Shown here: in pieces, positions 31,446-44,502 of the stretch
How the letters are laid out: each line of letters begins with the position of its first letter
How positions within the stretch are numbered: position 1 is the stretch's first letter
Assembly: GCF_014529535.1 (NCBI RefSeq)
Contig: NC_050738.1
Location: forward strand, 6,862,140-6,926,139
From: Bradysia coprophila
Taxonomy: Eukaryota; Arthropoda; Insecta; Diptera; Sciaridae
DNA: 64,000 bases
Direction: 5' to 3'
Translations under genes and position numbers: made by a program
The notes under the pieces: model-generated
Database searches by the model: none
What the model saw: the letters and a program-made list of their open reading frames with translations, nothing else
What the model was told of the DNA's origin: nothing

Positions 31446-32029
31446 AACCTTACAACATTTATCACGCATATACTCTGGGCACATTATACAATTAGTATTT
31501 AAACTACATACGAAACGTGTGGGTTTAAAGAAAAACCAAGCGTAGCATAAATATTGCTGAGTATTTTGAGGTAAGTGTGCGATTCTTGCACCCTAGTTTA
31601 TTTATAACCAAAGTCTATTATGCGGTCTTTTACTCGATAAGAAAAACTTACGTATCGCTCTTCTCGAAGGTAATTATTAATAACGTGGCTTCAACAAGAA
31701 AATCGTTTCAGTGGTTAAGAATAATTTCTCACAAACGATGACTACACACATCGTACAAAACGATTGGAAGACAAATGAAGAAAAATTCTTATAACAACCA
31801 CCACTCTTCGGCCGCATATCATTTTCCTTACCTTTTTCATGTAAATATGTTTTTACTGCTGGCCCCACTCGAAATTTGAACATTACACACCACTTTGCCC
31901 ACTGTGAAAACTATCGATTACATGAGCTATATTTTCGATCCATTTTTCGTTAATTTTATATGCGAAATTCTGCTATCGCATTTGGGAGATAGTAAAACAG
32001 AATATATTGAATGCTTCGACATTTTTCAT

Positions 32030-32320
32030 TCATTCTGAGACAATTTTGTGATATAATACTCGCAACCTGGCTCATGTATTTTTGAGCAACTTGCTTCGGA
32101 AACTTTTGGCTCGGAAACTAACGAAAACGAAAAGAAAGTTACCGAAGCATGTTCTCAAAAACACACTTGGGAGTTTCTTCACGATGAAGCCATCGGATGT
32201 TTTTACTCATCTGGATACGAGATATCAAATTACTTCCCTCCTATAGTAATGTACTATTTATCACAAAATTGTGACCTTAAGTAATGAATTACGTTCGCAG
32301 CATCCAAGTAAACCTACTAT
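32030..32320. repeat. diverged fold-back with a nested GATATCTCGTATC half copy
   Basis: Left and right parts (ACAATTTTGTGAT..., TTTTTGAGCAAC, GTTACCGAAGCATGTT, and ATTACGTTCGCAGCATCCAA) match the MITE at 46394-46614 in the same order. About 32199-32245 is a half copy of the palindromic family at 2661, inserted in it. Confidence 0.55.
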
Positions 32321-32329
32321 TAATGCACA

Positions 32330-34480
32330 GAATTCTACATCAGTGTCTATTTACTTAAATTGTTTATATTTAACAGCGTTAAAACAAGATGCGTTTTATT
32401 TAACGTTTCGCATCCGGCAAATCACCACATCTGAAAAATTTTAACGAATCTATTACTTCTTTTGTTTCAACTGTTGCGACGTATTGATGCAAAATCTTTT
32501 ACTTCATTTCGTTGTTGACAACAACATATGGCACAGCAGCCGCAAAATATTGGATAGCTTCTTTTCTTTGCGGTTTTTTACGTTTTCTGTCTAAGAAACC
32601 AACAAATTATTTTATAGAACTCTTTGAGGCCCACTGGCTGTCATTTTGTTCCGCTATAATCTCCTTAATGTTGAAGATATAACGACCAATTACTTTGTCG
32701 GAGCGATCTATATTCTTGTCTCGTTTTACCAAAATTTTCAGCAAATTGGTACCGATTTTGTATTAATAATGGTAAAGTTATTAAGGTGAAGAGAAACTTA
32801 TATTGGTAGACCAGGAAAAAAGTCCCTCGAGTATAATCTCCAACTATCTTCGGCCGGTCAATTTATTTGCACCTGCATTTACAGGCAGAGAAAAATAAGG
32901 AGTCGCAACTACAATCCAACTCTCTTTGTTCATTCTACATCATTACCGTTTACGTATGCATGATATGATATATACATATGAACATGGACGTAGAATGTGA
33001 AATGATAAGCATCGATTGAACTGTAATCGTTGAAAATCGTCGACTTGTTTATTTTTTCCAGCTTTACAAAATCAAAACATTTTGTTTTGGCATTGGTATT
33101 TAATCCCTATATTGAGTCACTATCTATCAATACGGTCAGTGTTGCAATTTTATCAACAAAAAAAACAAGTCATACGTAAATTTGTATGCGATTTGTTTAT
33201 CATAACAATGCAGACTGTTCTGTTTTCCTTTTTATGGAAACGTAAACATTGTCTGAGCGAACAAAGAATGAAATGAAATGCCACGTAGTGCTTTTTAAAT
33301 CCGCAGTTATCAACCAACAATTCGCAAAGATCACCAGCAATGGAGGTCGTCTGGTAATTCCGCAAATATAATTCACATTGGTGACCGAAGCCAAACCAAA
33401 TTCAATCAATTAAAAACACTTGAATTCCCAAAAGTGTAATTTGGCAACAAAATAAGACGTCCGCAAGTATAAACATCGTTTGTAAAGTTTACTTAAAATG
33501 TTATTATATTAACGGCACAACGTCGTCGACAGAGTGCAATCAAACCCTCCAGAAGAATATGGTGATGTGTGTCTATATACATTTTTGGTTAACAAAGAGA
33601 AAATCCATAGTCTGATTGGGTGGTTTTAAACTCGGGTGGTTTTTATCTTTCTCAATTGAATGGATATAAAAGCCATATAACATTTTATATTTATATCTAA
33701 ATACGTGAAAGGAGAGAAAGTTGAATGAAAAAACGACGAAGAAACGAAAGGACCTTTATTTAATAGAATTTCGATTGTGAGTGCTATTCAACTGTGGATT
33801 AAATGTGCGGATACATTGAAATAATTGAGTTCTATTTTGAGTGTTTATCTTCAACAAACAGAATTAAATTGTTGACAGAACATTACGGTTGTTTGGTTTT
33901 TGGTCCATTTGGTGGATTAAATTAATTATTTTTTTTTCGATTATTATATGAATTGATATGAACGTTATTGTGAGAGAGAATAAATGATTGGGTTGACAAT
34001 CAATTTACTGCAAAATGGAATGAGAGTGCCTTGTCCTTGAACTGGTATATGAAATAGACTGACAATGCTCAAACAGATGGTTCACTTAAACGTTTTACTA
34101 AAGAATACGCTTACCTGCATGTTCTTAATATAAATTTACAGCGCAGATGATGCCACCTTTAATGATATTTCGGAGACCTTATCGAGAACAGGCGTAAGGC
34201 CTGATTTACACTTACAAGAAAACCATTTGGATTAACCTCCGTTCAGCTAAACCACGCAACGTTTCTATTGTTTAAAGTGTAAACGGAGAGAAAATGGAGT
34301 GCTTTTTTCGTAAGTGGAAATCAAGACTAAGAAGTAAAAACGCACATATATGTAGAAGTGATATTTGCGACAAAGTTCAATATTCGTGGTGCAAAAAAAC
34401 CTATGTTTGTAACACTGACAACACCAAAGCATTCTAAGAACAGGCAAAAGGATCATATTTTATTAACTGTCATTTTACCT
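32330..34480. other. non-coding stretch
   Basis: It carries an ACTTC repeat copy (32445-32507). No protein-like frame or RNA gene was recognised in the rest. Confidence 0.4.
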
Positions 34481-34559
34481 CTTATTTTGTATGGTATGTA
34501 TACGCAGTGGTATACCAACATAAAAAACTGAATTTATATATGAATATACGCAGTAGTCG

Positions 34560-34877
34560 TCGTGGAGGCCTCTTATTTAAATTATGTTCGTTTGCCTGTT
34601 CTTGGAGTGCGTTGCCAACACAGGTCTCCGGACTGATCATACTAGGCGATCGGTTGGAAGCCGCAGGCTCATTTGCGTTTTTTACATGCAGCCAGGATTG
34701 GCAAACATATTTTAACTGTTGGTTTAGAGATCGCCCGTCAGGTAGCCATTCCGTCACTGTCCGCCAATTCAGCCCTACAGTCTCTGATTTATTTTCACCA
34801 ATCTCCTGCAACAATTTCGCGCTAGTAAAAACCTTACAAAATGTGCATGTCTTCGCTTCATGAATATTACGAGTCAT
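34560..34877 (-). CDS. doubtful exon-like open frame
   Basis: An ATG at 34877 opens a frame of about 105 codons in sequence that is less AT-rich than its surroundings. It starts MTRNIHEAKTCTFCKVF (one CxxC pair) and runs through GLNWRTVTEWLPDG and YVCQSWLHV. A zinc-binding module is conceivable, but a second CxxC is absent. No family is recognised and no splice partners were found. The strand opposite is also partly open. Kept only because the composition stands out. Confidence 0.18.
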
Positions 34878-34879
34878 AT

Positions 34880-36160
34880 TGGCGGACGGTTATGTTGTCT
34901 TAAGTATCTTATCTTCAAATATTTTTTGGTTCAAAGAACCTCTTATCTCTTAATTGATTAATGGGTGTTTTCGTTGGTGTAATTTAAGTCCACAAAATTT
35001 TCCTAGACTCCGATAATGACACATCATCAAACATCATCTCATCGTCAAGCACTGCAAAGTGTAAGGTATTACACAATGATTCGCACGATAAAGCGGTGTT
35101 ATGCAATGTGCTTTGGGTTTGGATGAATGTCTTTCACAATTTTATTTTTGTTTCCATTCTGCTAAATGTTCCTAATTTAACCATAATTCTATTACAACAA
35201 TTTCTCCCCTTATTACCGAACAATAATTGCGTAACAATAACGTCAAACCGAGAATATATAGTAAAAATAGAAAAGACTTCAGCCACCATCATAACGACAA
35301 TGATATACCATTCACCGGAAATAAGAATCGCAATATCGTTTTTGGCAGCACAATGCACAGTTTTTTTGCTAATGCTCGCTAAAAGCATAATATCCAATGG
35401 TGAATATGTTTTGTCAATTTTCTGTTGTTATATATAACATTTCAACTGTGTTCTTTATAGCGTTGTTTGTTATGTAGACAGAAAGTTTTTGGGTAAACAA
35501 ACGTATTTTATTAAACATTAAAAGCCAGTCAATTTAAGGGTCATATTTTAATGGATAAAAAGGACTATAAATTTGTCATACGACTTATTGTCTCCTTATC
35601 GCTGTTTTGTTACGAAACTACAATTTTGTGGATTGTTATGATAATGCCATTGTAGTAACATGTTTAATGTAATGATTTGCCATATATTTTATAAGAAAGG
35701 TCGAATGGAGTGTACGTATACACTATACCACCATAAAGCCGTCTTATCCCTTTCGTAGGCAACATAATTTAGTCATCACTTTATTCAGAAATGTCGTAAA
35801 TAAATTAAATTTTAATTTTTAGCCTCAAAGAGCATTTAAAGTCGAGTGGTCGAAAGGTGAAAGGTTTCGAATTGATCGCTTGATACTGATAAGAAATCGA
35901 ACTGGAACATCTGACCTGAGTTAGATCAATAACGGGAAAGGTAATTTCCTAGGTAAATATTTTTACATTCTAAATTCTAAAGCATATAAACACTGAAGCC
36001 ACTGAAGGTAATGGAAAAGAGCAGTTACGCACAGATCCGTACTTTCAGGTACATTTAGTTTCATTAGCAGTAAACCAATTTACCCTAGAGAGCTAAAGGT
36101 TTTGCAAGCAAAATTATATCACTAGAAAAAGAAAAGTTTGCCTACTGCGATAAAATACCT
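34880..36160. other. non-coding stretch
   Basis: No gene or notable repeat was recognised. Confidence 0.4.
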
Positions 36161-36162
36161 CA

Positions 36163-36252
36163 CTGATATAAGGCTGTATCTAAGAGACTCATACTAATGC
36201 TCGCGCAAGCGCTCGTATACGTACACGTCTCTTATATTCAGCCTTATAGCAG
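36163..36252. repeat. 90-bp hairpin
   Basis: TATAAGGCTGTATCTAAGAG at the left and its near complement CTCTTATATTCAGCCTTATA at the right flank a CG-rich centre (GCTCGCGCAAGCGCTCG). Confidence 0.7.
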
Positions 36253-36539
36253 TAATGTACTATTATGTGTTATCAGTGTAAAGTTACCCAGGGAAGATCA
36301 GTTGATTTGACGAGCGACCTCAATGCATAAATATGCCGTTGATTTTGATGCGGAACGCTTATATGGCATGTTCTTTTGTAACATTTTCGTGCATGGTATT
36401 TTTTCAATGCAAAATAAAGATATTTTAAACATTGGAAATGATTTAAAAACTGTTTCTAAATGATAAATAAAGATGAATCTTCATATTTAAACAAAAAAAT
36501 AATAAAGTATTATGAAAAATCTGTCAAGTACAACCAAAT

Positions 36540-36810
36540 CAAGCGTCGTTCCGAACGTTTCTAAAGTGAGAAAAACTCCATGCAGTCATCGACGGCAAAG
36601 GTGTTTTCCTATAGTTTTACAATAAAATTTGAACCATTACTTCATTTAAAAATAACAAGAAGGGCAAAACTTCATTTTGATCACGGATTAAGTTAAATTT
36701 GATTTTAAAATAAGTATAAAATAATTAAAATTATCACCGTTCCGAACGTTTCATCAGTAAAAAAAATCCAAAACACCATATCGATAGGCAGAGAGTTTTC
36801 GAACAAAACG
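36540..36810 (+). repeat. weak direct repeat
   Basis: GTTCCGAACGTTTC occurs twice, near 36549 and 36738, each followed by a similar A-rich, CCA- and ATCGA-containing segment. About 100-bp units, strongly diverged. Confidence 0.4.
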
Positions 36811-37191
36811 CTACTAAAGTTAAATTGGTTACATCAAATTGGTATGCAAATAGCACTTTGTGCGCTATTTTACATTGAAAACAAAAGATTAATGACGCCA
36901 AACACCGGTAGAAACCAAAAATCCGCTACAAATTTCTGTAAAATACCGGTAACAAACAAAAATGTGCTACGAATGTATTTGCAACCACTTTATACTCTGC
37001 CGTGGTCGCTCAGTGGTCGTTCAATGGTAGTGGTGAGGTAAATTTGATTCCATACCAACTTAGCAGGTGCGACAACATTAATTACAAGAAAATATAATGA
37101 CGGCATTTAGTAATGACACAAAACTTTTTGACATTTACCCCCACTTTTTGTATTATATGTTAACTACTAACGTTTCAAAAACAAATTTACC

Positions 37192-37349
37192 CAACGCACT
37201 TTAAGCAAAAGTGCTTCGAGTGACAGCCAAACAGAGTACTATTTTGTCTGCAAATTTTTTCAGATTTTTTTACTGTGCCAAAATTTGTTCGATACACTGT
37301 CCCGTTTCAGTACTCTATTTAGAGTTTTAATCATGCTTGAAGTGCGTTG
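37192..37349. repeat. MITE, AACGCACTTTAAGC family, copy 2
   Basis: The left end CAACGCACTTTAAGC and the right end GCTTGAAGTGCGTTG are inverted copies. The interior shares TACACTGTCC and TTTCAGTACTCTATTTAGAG with the copy at 24357. Confidence 0.7.
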
Positions 37350-37700
37350 ATTCACCTGAAAGTTGGGGTCCGTAATTTCTGTGATCAGTTGAGGGTTTGC
37401 ATTACCTTCAGTGTTTACATAGTTTTTTAGTATTAGCGCCAGTAACGTTATACATGCAAACAAAGCATTTGAACGCAGGTAAATTTGTGAATCAGGAACT
37501 AATTGGTATTTACAGCATTACAACAGTTGTCAGACACATTATTCAGGTACATTTTCCAATGTAAATTTTGATTTAGTTTTGAGTCTAGTTCAGGTATAAT
37601 GACGTTGTGGGTATAACTCATTTGTTATTTGCATCCGAATGGAAAATTAATTCTTATTGGATTTAGTACGCCCAAACTGTATAGACTATATTTAGTATGA

Positions 37701-39740
37701 TGTTTATGGAAGTGGAGTACTGTGAGCAATGCTATCCAACAAGCTGGAGAACGAACACTAGGTTTTCGGAACAATGAGAGGAAGGAATGGATCTCTGACG
37801 ACACATGGAAACTGATTGAAGAACGCAAACACTGGAAAGACGTCGTAAACAGTACGACAGACACTGAAATTAAAGCAAACGCGACTCGAAGCTATAACGA
37901 ATTGGAAAAGAGCGTGAAGCGAAGAGCAAGAGCCGACAAACGAAAGTTTTTTAACGATCTAGCTGATCAAGCACAGCGTGCGGCTGACAGCAACAATATG
38001 CGAGAAACGTACCGACTAGCTCGTCGTGTTTCGGGAAAGCGACCTGACGCAGAAAAGCCACTGCAGTCTGCCGATGGAAGCCTGCTGACCACTGACTCGG
38101 AACAAAGTGAAAGGTGGAGCGCGTATTTTGAGGAACTACTCAACAGACCACCTGTAACGGTTACACGAAGTCCTTCAGAACCAGTACGTACACGTAGCTT
38201 CAAGGAGTCAGCTCCGACCACAAACGAGGTCAAATCAGCGATTAAGCTGCTGAAGAACAACAAAGCACCTGGTGCCGACAACATAGCTGCCGAAATGCTG
38301 AAGGCCGACATTGAGGTCATGACGGAGTTGCTGCACCCAATTGTATGTGAAGTGTGGGAAGGAGGGAACATTCCAGAGGATTTTACCGACGCTCTGATCA
38401 TAAAACTGGCGAAGAAAGGAGATCTGACTGTCTGTAGCAATTGGCGCGGTATCACACTACTTAACACAATCAACAAAATCCTCTCCATCATCATCCATGA
38501 CAGAATATCGACGGTCTTAGAACCCAATATACGCAAACAGCAAGGTGCCTACAGACCGAACAGATCATGCATCGATAACATCAACACCTTAAGAATCATA
38601 ATGGAGCAATCAGCGGAGTTCAACTCACCACTGTACTTGCTTTTTGTGGATTTCAAACAGGCGTTCGATAGTTTGGATCGAAATGTAATGTGGGAGATTT
38701 TGTTGAGCTACGGCATTCCTGCAAAAATCCTTAACATCATCAAAGGACTTTATCATAGAGGAAAATGCCGCATTGTACATCGTGGGAAGCTGGGTCGATG
38801 GTTCACAGTCGATTCTGGTGTCAAACAAGGATGTGTGCTATCGCCGCTGCTGTTCTTATTGGTAATAGACTGGGTGATGCGCAAAGTAAATATCGGAACC
38901 AGAGGTATTCAATGGACGCTCACCGAACGTCTCGAGGATATTGATTTTGCTGACGATTTGACGCTCATGGCACAGGCAGCACGAGACATGCAAGAATCGT
39001 TACGTCTACTTGTTAAATATGCTGGGCAAGTGGGACTAAAGATAAACGTGACGAAGACGAAATTAATGCGCATAAACACAACTGCACCGTGCAACCTGAA
39101 AATCGAAGGAGAAACAATAGGCGAAGTTGAGAACTTCTGTTATCTGGGAAGTTTCTTAGCAAAGGACGGCGGAGCTGATATGGACGTTCAAAGTCGGATT
39201 CAAAAAGCGCGACAAGCTTTCATCTCTCTAAACAATATTTGGAATTCTACACAACTAACGAGAAACTTGAAGCTGAAATTCTTCAAATCAAATTGCATCT
39301 CAGTATTGCTCTACGGCTGCGAAACTTGGAAAATGACATCGACAATCGAGAACAAAATACAAGTCTTCGTCAATCGATGCCTTAGAAGAATCCTGAGAAT
39401 ACGCTGGCCAGAGAAGATTTCAAACATCGACTTGTGGAACCTAACCAAATTCGAGAAAATGAAAGTGATGATCAAACGTCGGAAATGGAATTGGATCGGC
39501 CACACAATTCGACGCCCTGCGGGAAGCATCGCGAAAACCGCACTGGACTGGAACCCACAGGGAACGCGGAAAAGGGGCAGGCCCAAAATCACGTGGAAAC
39601 GAACAGTCGTCGACGAAGCGAGGAAAGCCGGAAAAGAATGGACGGAAGTCAAGGCGCTCGCTCCAAACCGAATTCGATGGCGGCAATTTGTAGACTCTCT
39701 ATGCTCCCTCGAGGTGTAAGAAGTCAGATGATGATGATGA
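37701..39740 (+). mobile_element. 5'-truncated LINE (RTE-like non-LTR retrotransposon)
   Basis: The element holds one long RT frame and ends in a short ATG-type microsatellite tail (GATGATGATGATGATT, about 39727-39742), as RTE-type and related LINEs do. The expected upstream apurinic endonuclease domain is absent, so the copy is 5'-truncated, the usual outcome of target-primed reverse transcription. The open frame extends back to 37701 after an in-frame stop at 37698. No target duplication was resolved. Confidence 0.85.
37722..39719 (+). CDS. LINE reverse transcriptase, endonuclease missing
   Basis: About 665 residues without a stop. RT motifs are in order: NNKAPGADNI near 179-188, QGAYRPNRSCIDNINTLR near 274-291, the first catalytic Asp in FVDFKQAFDSLD (308-319), SGVKQGCVLSP (365-375) and the catalytic FADDL (409-413). 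After the RT comes a long C-terminal domain with ENFCYLGS, LLYGCETW, RCLRRILRIRW, WNWIGHTIRR and KRGRPKITW. This layout is typical of RTE-like insect endonuclease-reverse transcriptases. The enzyme copies element RNA at a nicked target. The N-terminal endonuclease is lost, so this copy cannot retrotranspose alone. The first codon of the continuous frame is not ATG (GTG at 37722, open to 37701), consistent with truncation inside the ORF. Absence of stops suggests a young copy. Confidence 0.93.
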   Translation: MSNAIQQAGERTLGFRNNERKEWISDDTWKLIEERKHWKDVVNSTTDTEIKANATRSYNELEKSVKRRARADKRKFFNDLADQAQRAADSNNMRETYRLARRVSGKRPDAEKPLQSADGSLLTTDSEQSERWSAYFEELLNRPPVTVTRSPSEPVRTRSFKESAPTTNEVKSAIKLLKNNKAPGADNIAAEMLKADIEVMTELLHPIVCEVWEGGNIPEDFTDALIIKLAKKGDLTVCSNWRGITLLNTINKILSIIIHDRISTVLEPNIRKQQGAYRPNRSCIDNINTLRIIMEQSAEFNSPLYLLFVDFKQAFDSLDRNVMWEILLSYGIPAKILNIIKGLYHRGKCRIVHRGKLGRWFTVDSGVKQGCVLSPLLFLLVIDWVMRKVNIGTRGIQWTLTERLEDIDFADDLTLMAQAARDMQESLRLLVKYAGQVGLKINVTKTKLMRINTTAPCNLKIEGETIGEVENFCYLGSFLAKDGGADMDVQSRIQKARQAFISLNNIWNSTQLTRNLKLKFFKSNCISVLLYGCETWKMTSTIENKIQVFVNRCLRRILRIRWPEKISNIDLWNLTKFEKMKVMIKRRKWNWIGHTIRRPAGSIAKTALDWNPQGTRKRGRPKITWKRTVVDEARKAGKEWTEVKALAPNRIRWRQFVDSLCSLEV

Positions 39741-39744
39741 TTAC

Positions 39745-39846
39745 CAAAAAAGTACTCCGTGTGAGAGACAAAATTGAATTTTTTAATCTTTGCTTTGGTT
39801 ATTTGTCAGCTCGCTCTCTCACGACTCTCTCACGGAGTACTTTTTG
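39745..39846. repeat. 102-bp hairpin MITE abutting the LINE tail
   Basis: CAAAAAGTACTCCGTGTGAG at the left and CTCACGGAGTACTTTTTG at the right are inverted copies. The interior is non-coding. It starts within a few bases of the end of the LINE microsatellite. Confidence 0.8.
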
Positions 39847-40418
39847 TTGACACTTAAGGATACGCCTTCAAAGTCTCAATGATTGAATTCATTAAAGAAT
39901 GAAAATTAGGACGAGATATGCCTTGAAGTATGTATCAACAAAGGTACAGCGTAAACGAATCGACACAAAAATTGTTTGTGTCTCAGAGAACTTATACCAC
40001 TTCGAAAACCTTTGCAGATTGTGAAAATTTATGTAATTTACACAATTTTCTCCAAGTAGGTTAAGTTGTGGCTGTGGCTCACAAACCAATTTTTCCTTTA
40101 AAAGTAACATATTTTTGGTGTGCTTCAATGGTTTTAATTTAAAAAAAAAAGTTTTTGGTTCAGAGAAATCATCAAAAACGAACATTTTTCTGCCTAAAAG
40201 TTGGCGAAGTATTCGTTGCTCTTAAATTCAAAAGTTTTGCCCACACTATCAGACATTTCGTATTTCATTTTAGGGGCACATTTTGTACGAATTTCTTTCG
40301 TAATTTCCAATCTAGGCATAATTCCCCTATGCTCATAGAGCATTATCGCCGTTTCGGTGATAACAACACTTTTTTCCGTGCGTTATTGACACTTTGGCCC
40401 AAATAGTTCATGAACTGG

Positions 40419-40566
40419 AGACCACTTAAAACACGACCTAGAGGTAGACCACCAGAGAGATAGATTAATGGTATAATGATAATTGCAGGCACATTTTGGC
40501 AACAAGTGGCAATGGATCGTTCGAAATGAAAGAGAAGCAGCGGATAGAACCAGGCTGAAAAAGAAT
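40419..40566 (+). pseudogene. C-terminal remnant of another LINE
   Basis: Reading the plus strand from WRPLKTRPRGRPPER, through a stop, to AGTFWQQVAMDRS gives the pattern GRPPxRW, then AGxxWxxxAxDRxxW. This is the usual tail of RTE/L2-like LINE polyproteins. Several stops interrupt it. The rest of the element is not recognisable. Confidence 0.6.
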
Positions 40567-40569
40567 AAT

Positions 40570-43500
40570 TTTATTTTGTTGGGATGATCGTTATTTTCAT
40601 TTCATTTTACCTATATTCATATTCATCACGTTGGTACCAATACTTTATAATGGCAATGCGATTTAAAATATTGGTAAAAAAAATATTTTTGTAGGCATGG
40701 AAAAAGTAAGTAAGGAAATGGGCAGTAAATTCATTGTTCACGAGAACTAACAAACTACATGCCAAAGAGTAATCCAACGAGAATAAATTCTAGTTTATTT
40801 ATCTGTCAGAGCTGCGGAATAGTTTAGAACGAATCATATTTTAGGTGACGCAGGAATCTCGAATGTTTAGGAATTTTTAAAGAACCTCATTCGTAATAAC
40901 CGTTATACCCGTGACAACTGAATAAGTAATAACAAAAAGAACTAATGTGTGTCCTTCCTCTTATTATATTGCTTCAGTGTTTTCTGCATGGAATTAAATA
41001 AATTGTTTTATAGTTATGTTTCATTTGCACGCATATTTATTGAGGTTGGAGTAAATTATGTTTGTTTATGACTACAGTTGTAAAGAAAAAAAAAATTAGC
41101 TGAGATTTTTTGTGTGTGATATACCGACATACGTATGGCACAACCTTTCTAAGAAGGATTCCTTTTTTTTAGAGTTTACGCTTAGTTTAAAGTCAATTTC
41201 TTTCCATTTTTCTTTAACACAAAATTTACAAAACTTTAAATCAAACCAAATTTTTTACTAGGCATGTCACTAACATTGATACTCATCAGAAAGGTTGTTT
41301 AAAACATCAAAACGCAGAGACAGATTTTCTTTGTATTTTAGAATATATACTTCTCGCAATAATCTACCCTGTGTTCAGATGGCGTCTAAACTAAATAACA
41401 ATGTCAGTTGGTTTTCTCTTGAACATAGGAAGATTTTTCGTTTTTACAAAGTGGGTAAAAATAAGTGAAATATCATCTTTAAAATATCTTACAGTGCACT
41501 TCGCGGAAACGTACCCAACTCTGGGGTGGACAGATCGTTCCGCGCTGAGTGTGAAAAAACTGTCATTACATACACATTCTGCTTCATTAGACTCACCACT
41601 CACAGCACCCAACACTAGTGGATGGTGGATGTGTTTTTTTCCACGAAGTATAAGTACTATAATATTAGAAACTGGCAAAAAAGATTGTGCAAATTAGACG
41701 GACGCAAAAATATTGGCTCTGGAAATCAACAAGTGAGAACGAAATCCAATTGCAACGATCACGAAAAATTTCCTTGTACCACGTTGATTACGAAAGAAAA
41801 ATACTCGAACGTATCAATTTCACTTGAACGAATGTGATACATGGTGTCACGGAACCACTCCGTAGTGAATGCTACCAATGCTTTGAATGACTATTTCCTA
41901 GCTTACCATTATTGCGAATGATCTGTCGTACGAGATATGAAGAACTTTAAATGGGAGGAAAACAATGTCCTTTGTTCCATCGACTTCATCAAAACCAAAA
42001 TGAATTAAATCTGTCCTTTCATGCAGATAGAAAATAAAAAAATCTCAGAGCCACTCTGACTTCAAAATAACCAAACGGTGGTTTGTAAGTGTAGAGTGAA
42101 GGATTGAGGTAATGAAAAATGAAAATAAATCGAAAGTACAACGGTAGTCCAATCACTTGGTCGAGCGACGGTGATTGTTGTTAGTTTGTAAGATTACTGG
42201 TCATTCATTCCGTTGTCAGTGTTTATTCAAAATATTTGTTAAAGTCCACATGGACCAACTTTTATGTTGCAACGTCAAGCTCAAACTGGAAGAAAAGAGT
42301 TACTTCCGTATTAAAGATTTTATATGGAGTGTTCGACGATATTTTAAGTAAAAATTATTAAATCTGTTACTTCTCTTGTTCAAAACCTTTTCAAAAGATT
42401 GCATCAAATCTCTTACTTCAATAGTTTCAACATTACATTTTATTATAAAAGACCGCATAAGCTGTTGCTCATCGGTTATTTTTGTCGTCGGTGTCGATAA
42501 CGGATGATCAACGATATTTGAACTCGATGATTATGTTTTTGTGATGATTCAAAACGTATGTCACCCCTCTTCAATACGCTAATTTGTGAGTTAGAATTTC
42601 TCTCTCCAGAAAATTTACAACTAGCTTCGGTGACCACTGAGCAAAGACTGATCGGCTGAAGGAGGCTGAAGGGTAGTCTCACACACCAATTTGTATGCGA
42701 GACTCACCTCTAAGAGATGACTTTTTGTTACATGTTGTAAAAGGGGACATACTATGATTCGCTTGTGCGAGACTCTTCGACACTTGAAGGAGAAAGGGAA
42801 AATGACAAAGCCTTCATGTGATTAATTTTTCATAAAAACAAACAAAGTCTGATGTTACAACCCTACAATAAGTTAACATTGACGTAGCAAAACAACTGAA
42901 ATGTATTTCCTCAATTTTGACTTTAAATAAATGAAAGAAAGTGGCAGCTCTAAGGAAAGAAATTACCGATGTCGTAAAACCCTTTTTTTATAAATAGTTC
43001 GGTACAAATGAAAGGTAATTTTTGGATGCGATCTTTTCAGAAAGTTAGGGTGAAACGGTTTATTGCTCTTTCCGAAATAAAAACAAAATCTTACAATTGT
43101 GCGAGTAAGTGTTTTGACCCTAATTTTTACAAAATAAAGATTTTATCTTAATTTAACTTTTATTATGTATATGCAATTCGAACAGTAGAGTCATTCATCT
43201 TAATTTGTATAAGTAATCTAAACTCTCACAAAAAGCCATTTAACCAACTCAACAAATTTAATGAATAATCAGAGAAAATGTGATCAAATACGACTGACTG
43301 ACAATAAAAAATAAACCAACAAAACGTTTTAACCGAAAAAAAAAAATTAATGAATTATGCTATGGTGGTGATGGAACATCTGTTAATTAAACGTACGAAA
43401 AGAAGAAAAAAAAATTGAGTAAACTTTTCAACCAAAAATCTTCGGACATGCATAGAAGAGCGTTTTTGTTCACACATAATTTCTAATTCACTTGATGGTA

Positions 43501-44500
43501 AAAACCAATAATAATAACACCACTAAAGCTATCTAGAAAATATGACTTAGCACAAAACTACAACGGAAGCTTCATTATTTCGTTCTTTTTACCTTTTATT
43601 TATTTTTTTGTTGTTGTTATCATTGTGTGTTTATTTTTCATTTCGTTTGTATCTCTTTTTTATATTTGTTTTCATTGTTTTCTTTTGATCGAATGTAACC
43701 ATATATACACTACACATTTTATATACACACCGGAGAGACTATACGTACACGTACATAACTTCGGTTACAAGAGAGGTGTTGTTTTTTAAGTCATTCCAAA
43801 TTATATCCACTAAAATGGCGTAGGCATGTCTAATATGTACAATTGTTCACAATGGCTGCCATTATCTAATAAATTGTAAAATGCTGAATCGAGAAAAAAT
43901 AAATTGTTGGAGCTTTTTTTTGTATGTGTGTACATAGCTTTACAATGGATTAAGGTTCAACTTATGGATTTTAAAAATTAGGCTACAATTAAAAATGATG
44001 AAAATTCAATTCATTTTAGAAAGATATAAAAAAAACTTTACTTCTTCTAATATTGGAATATTTTTTGTGTATTTTAATTTGACCCCAACGAAATAGTAAA
44101 GTTACTCAAAAAACTGTTATTGTTACAAAATTACGAAATATAATGGATATGATGCATATAAAATAAGAAGAAGAAAAAAACATCAGAAATAACGATCCAT
44201 CTAGCAATTAAATAATTATAAGTAGATAATGCATCGAAGAAAAGAGTGATTTAGTCTATACCTACTCACCCACATAAAATTTTGTTTGCATTTTACCGTA
44301 AAACATTTTTTAGTACTTAATGTAGCCATAAATTTACTTTCTTGCTGTGTGATTGGATAACCATATAGAGAAAGGCCGATGAAGTAAAGCTCCAACGAAA
44401 CTAAGGCAACAAAATGGATGCCTAGAGGTGTACCATAAACCTTGTGCATAAGTGCCGGCCTAATACATTACGGGATAATGCCTTAATTTTAATAGTTTAA
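40570..44500. other. non-coding, AT-rich stretch
   Basis: No gene was recognised. It carries an ACTTC repeat copy (42355-42420). Frames of about 95 codons on both strands at 41391-41697 lie opposite each other and match nothing I know. Confidence 0.4.
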
Positions 44501-44502
44501 GT

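Noticed and set aside
37967..39686. Minus-strand open frames of 60-189 codons
   Set aside because: They are antisense to the LINE reverse transcriptase and share its codon pattern in mirror.
41391..41697. Overlapping open frames of about 95 codons on both strands
   Set aside because: Neither resembles a known protein, and such overlapping frames arise by chance in a slightly GC-richer patch.
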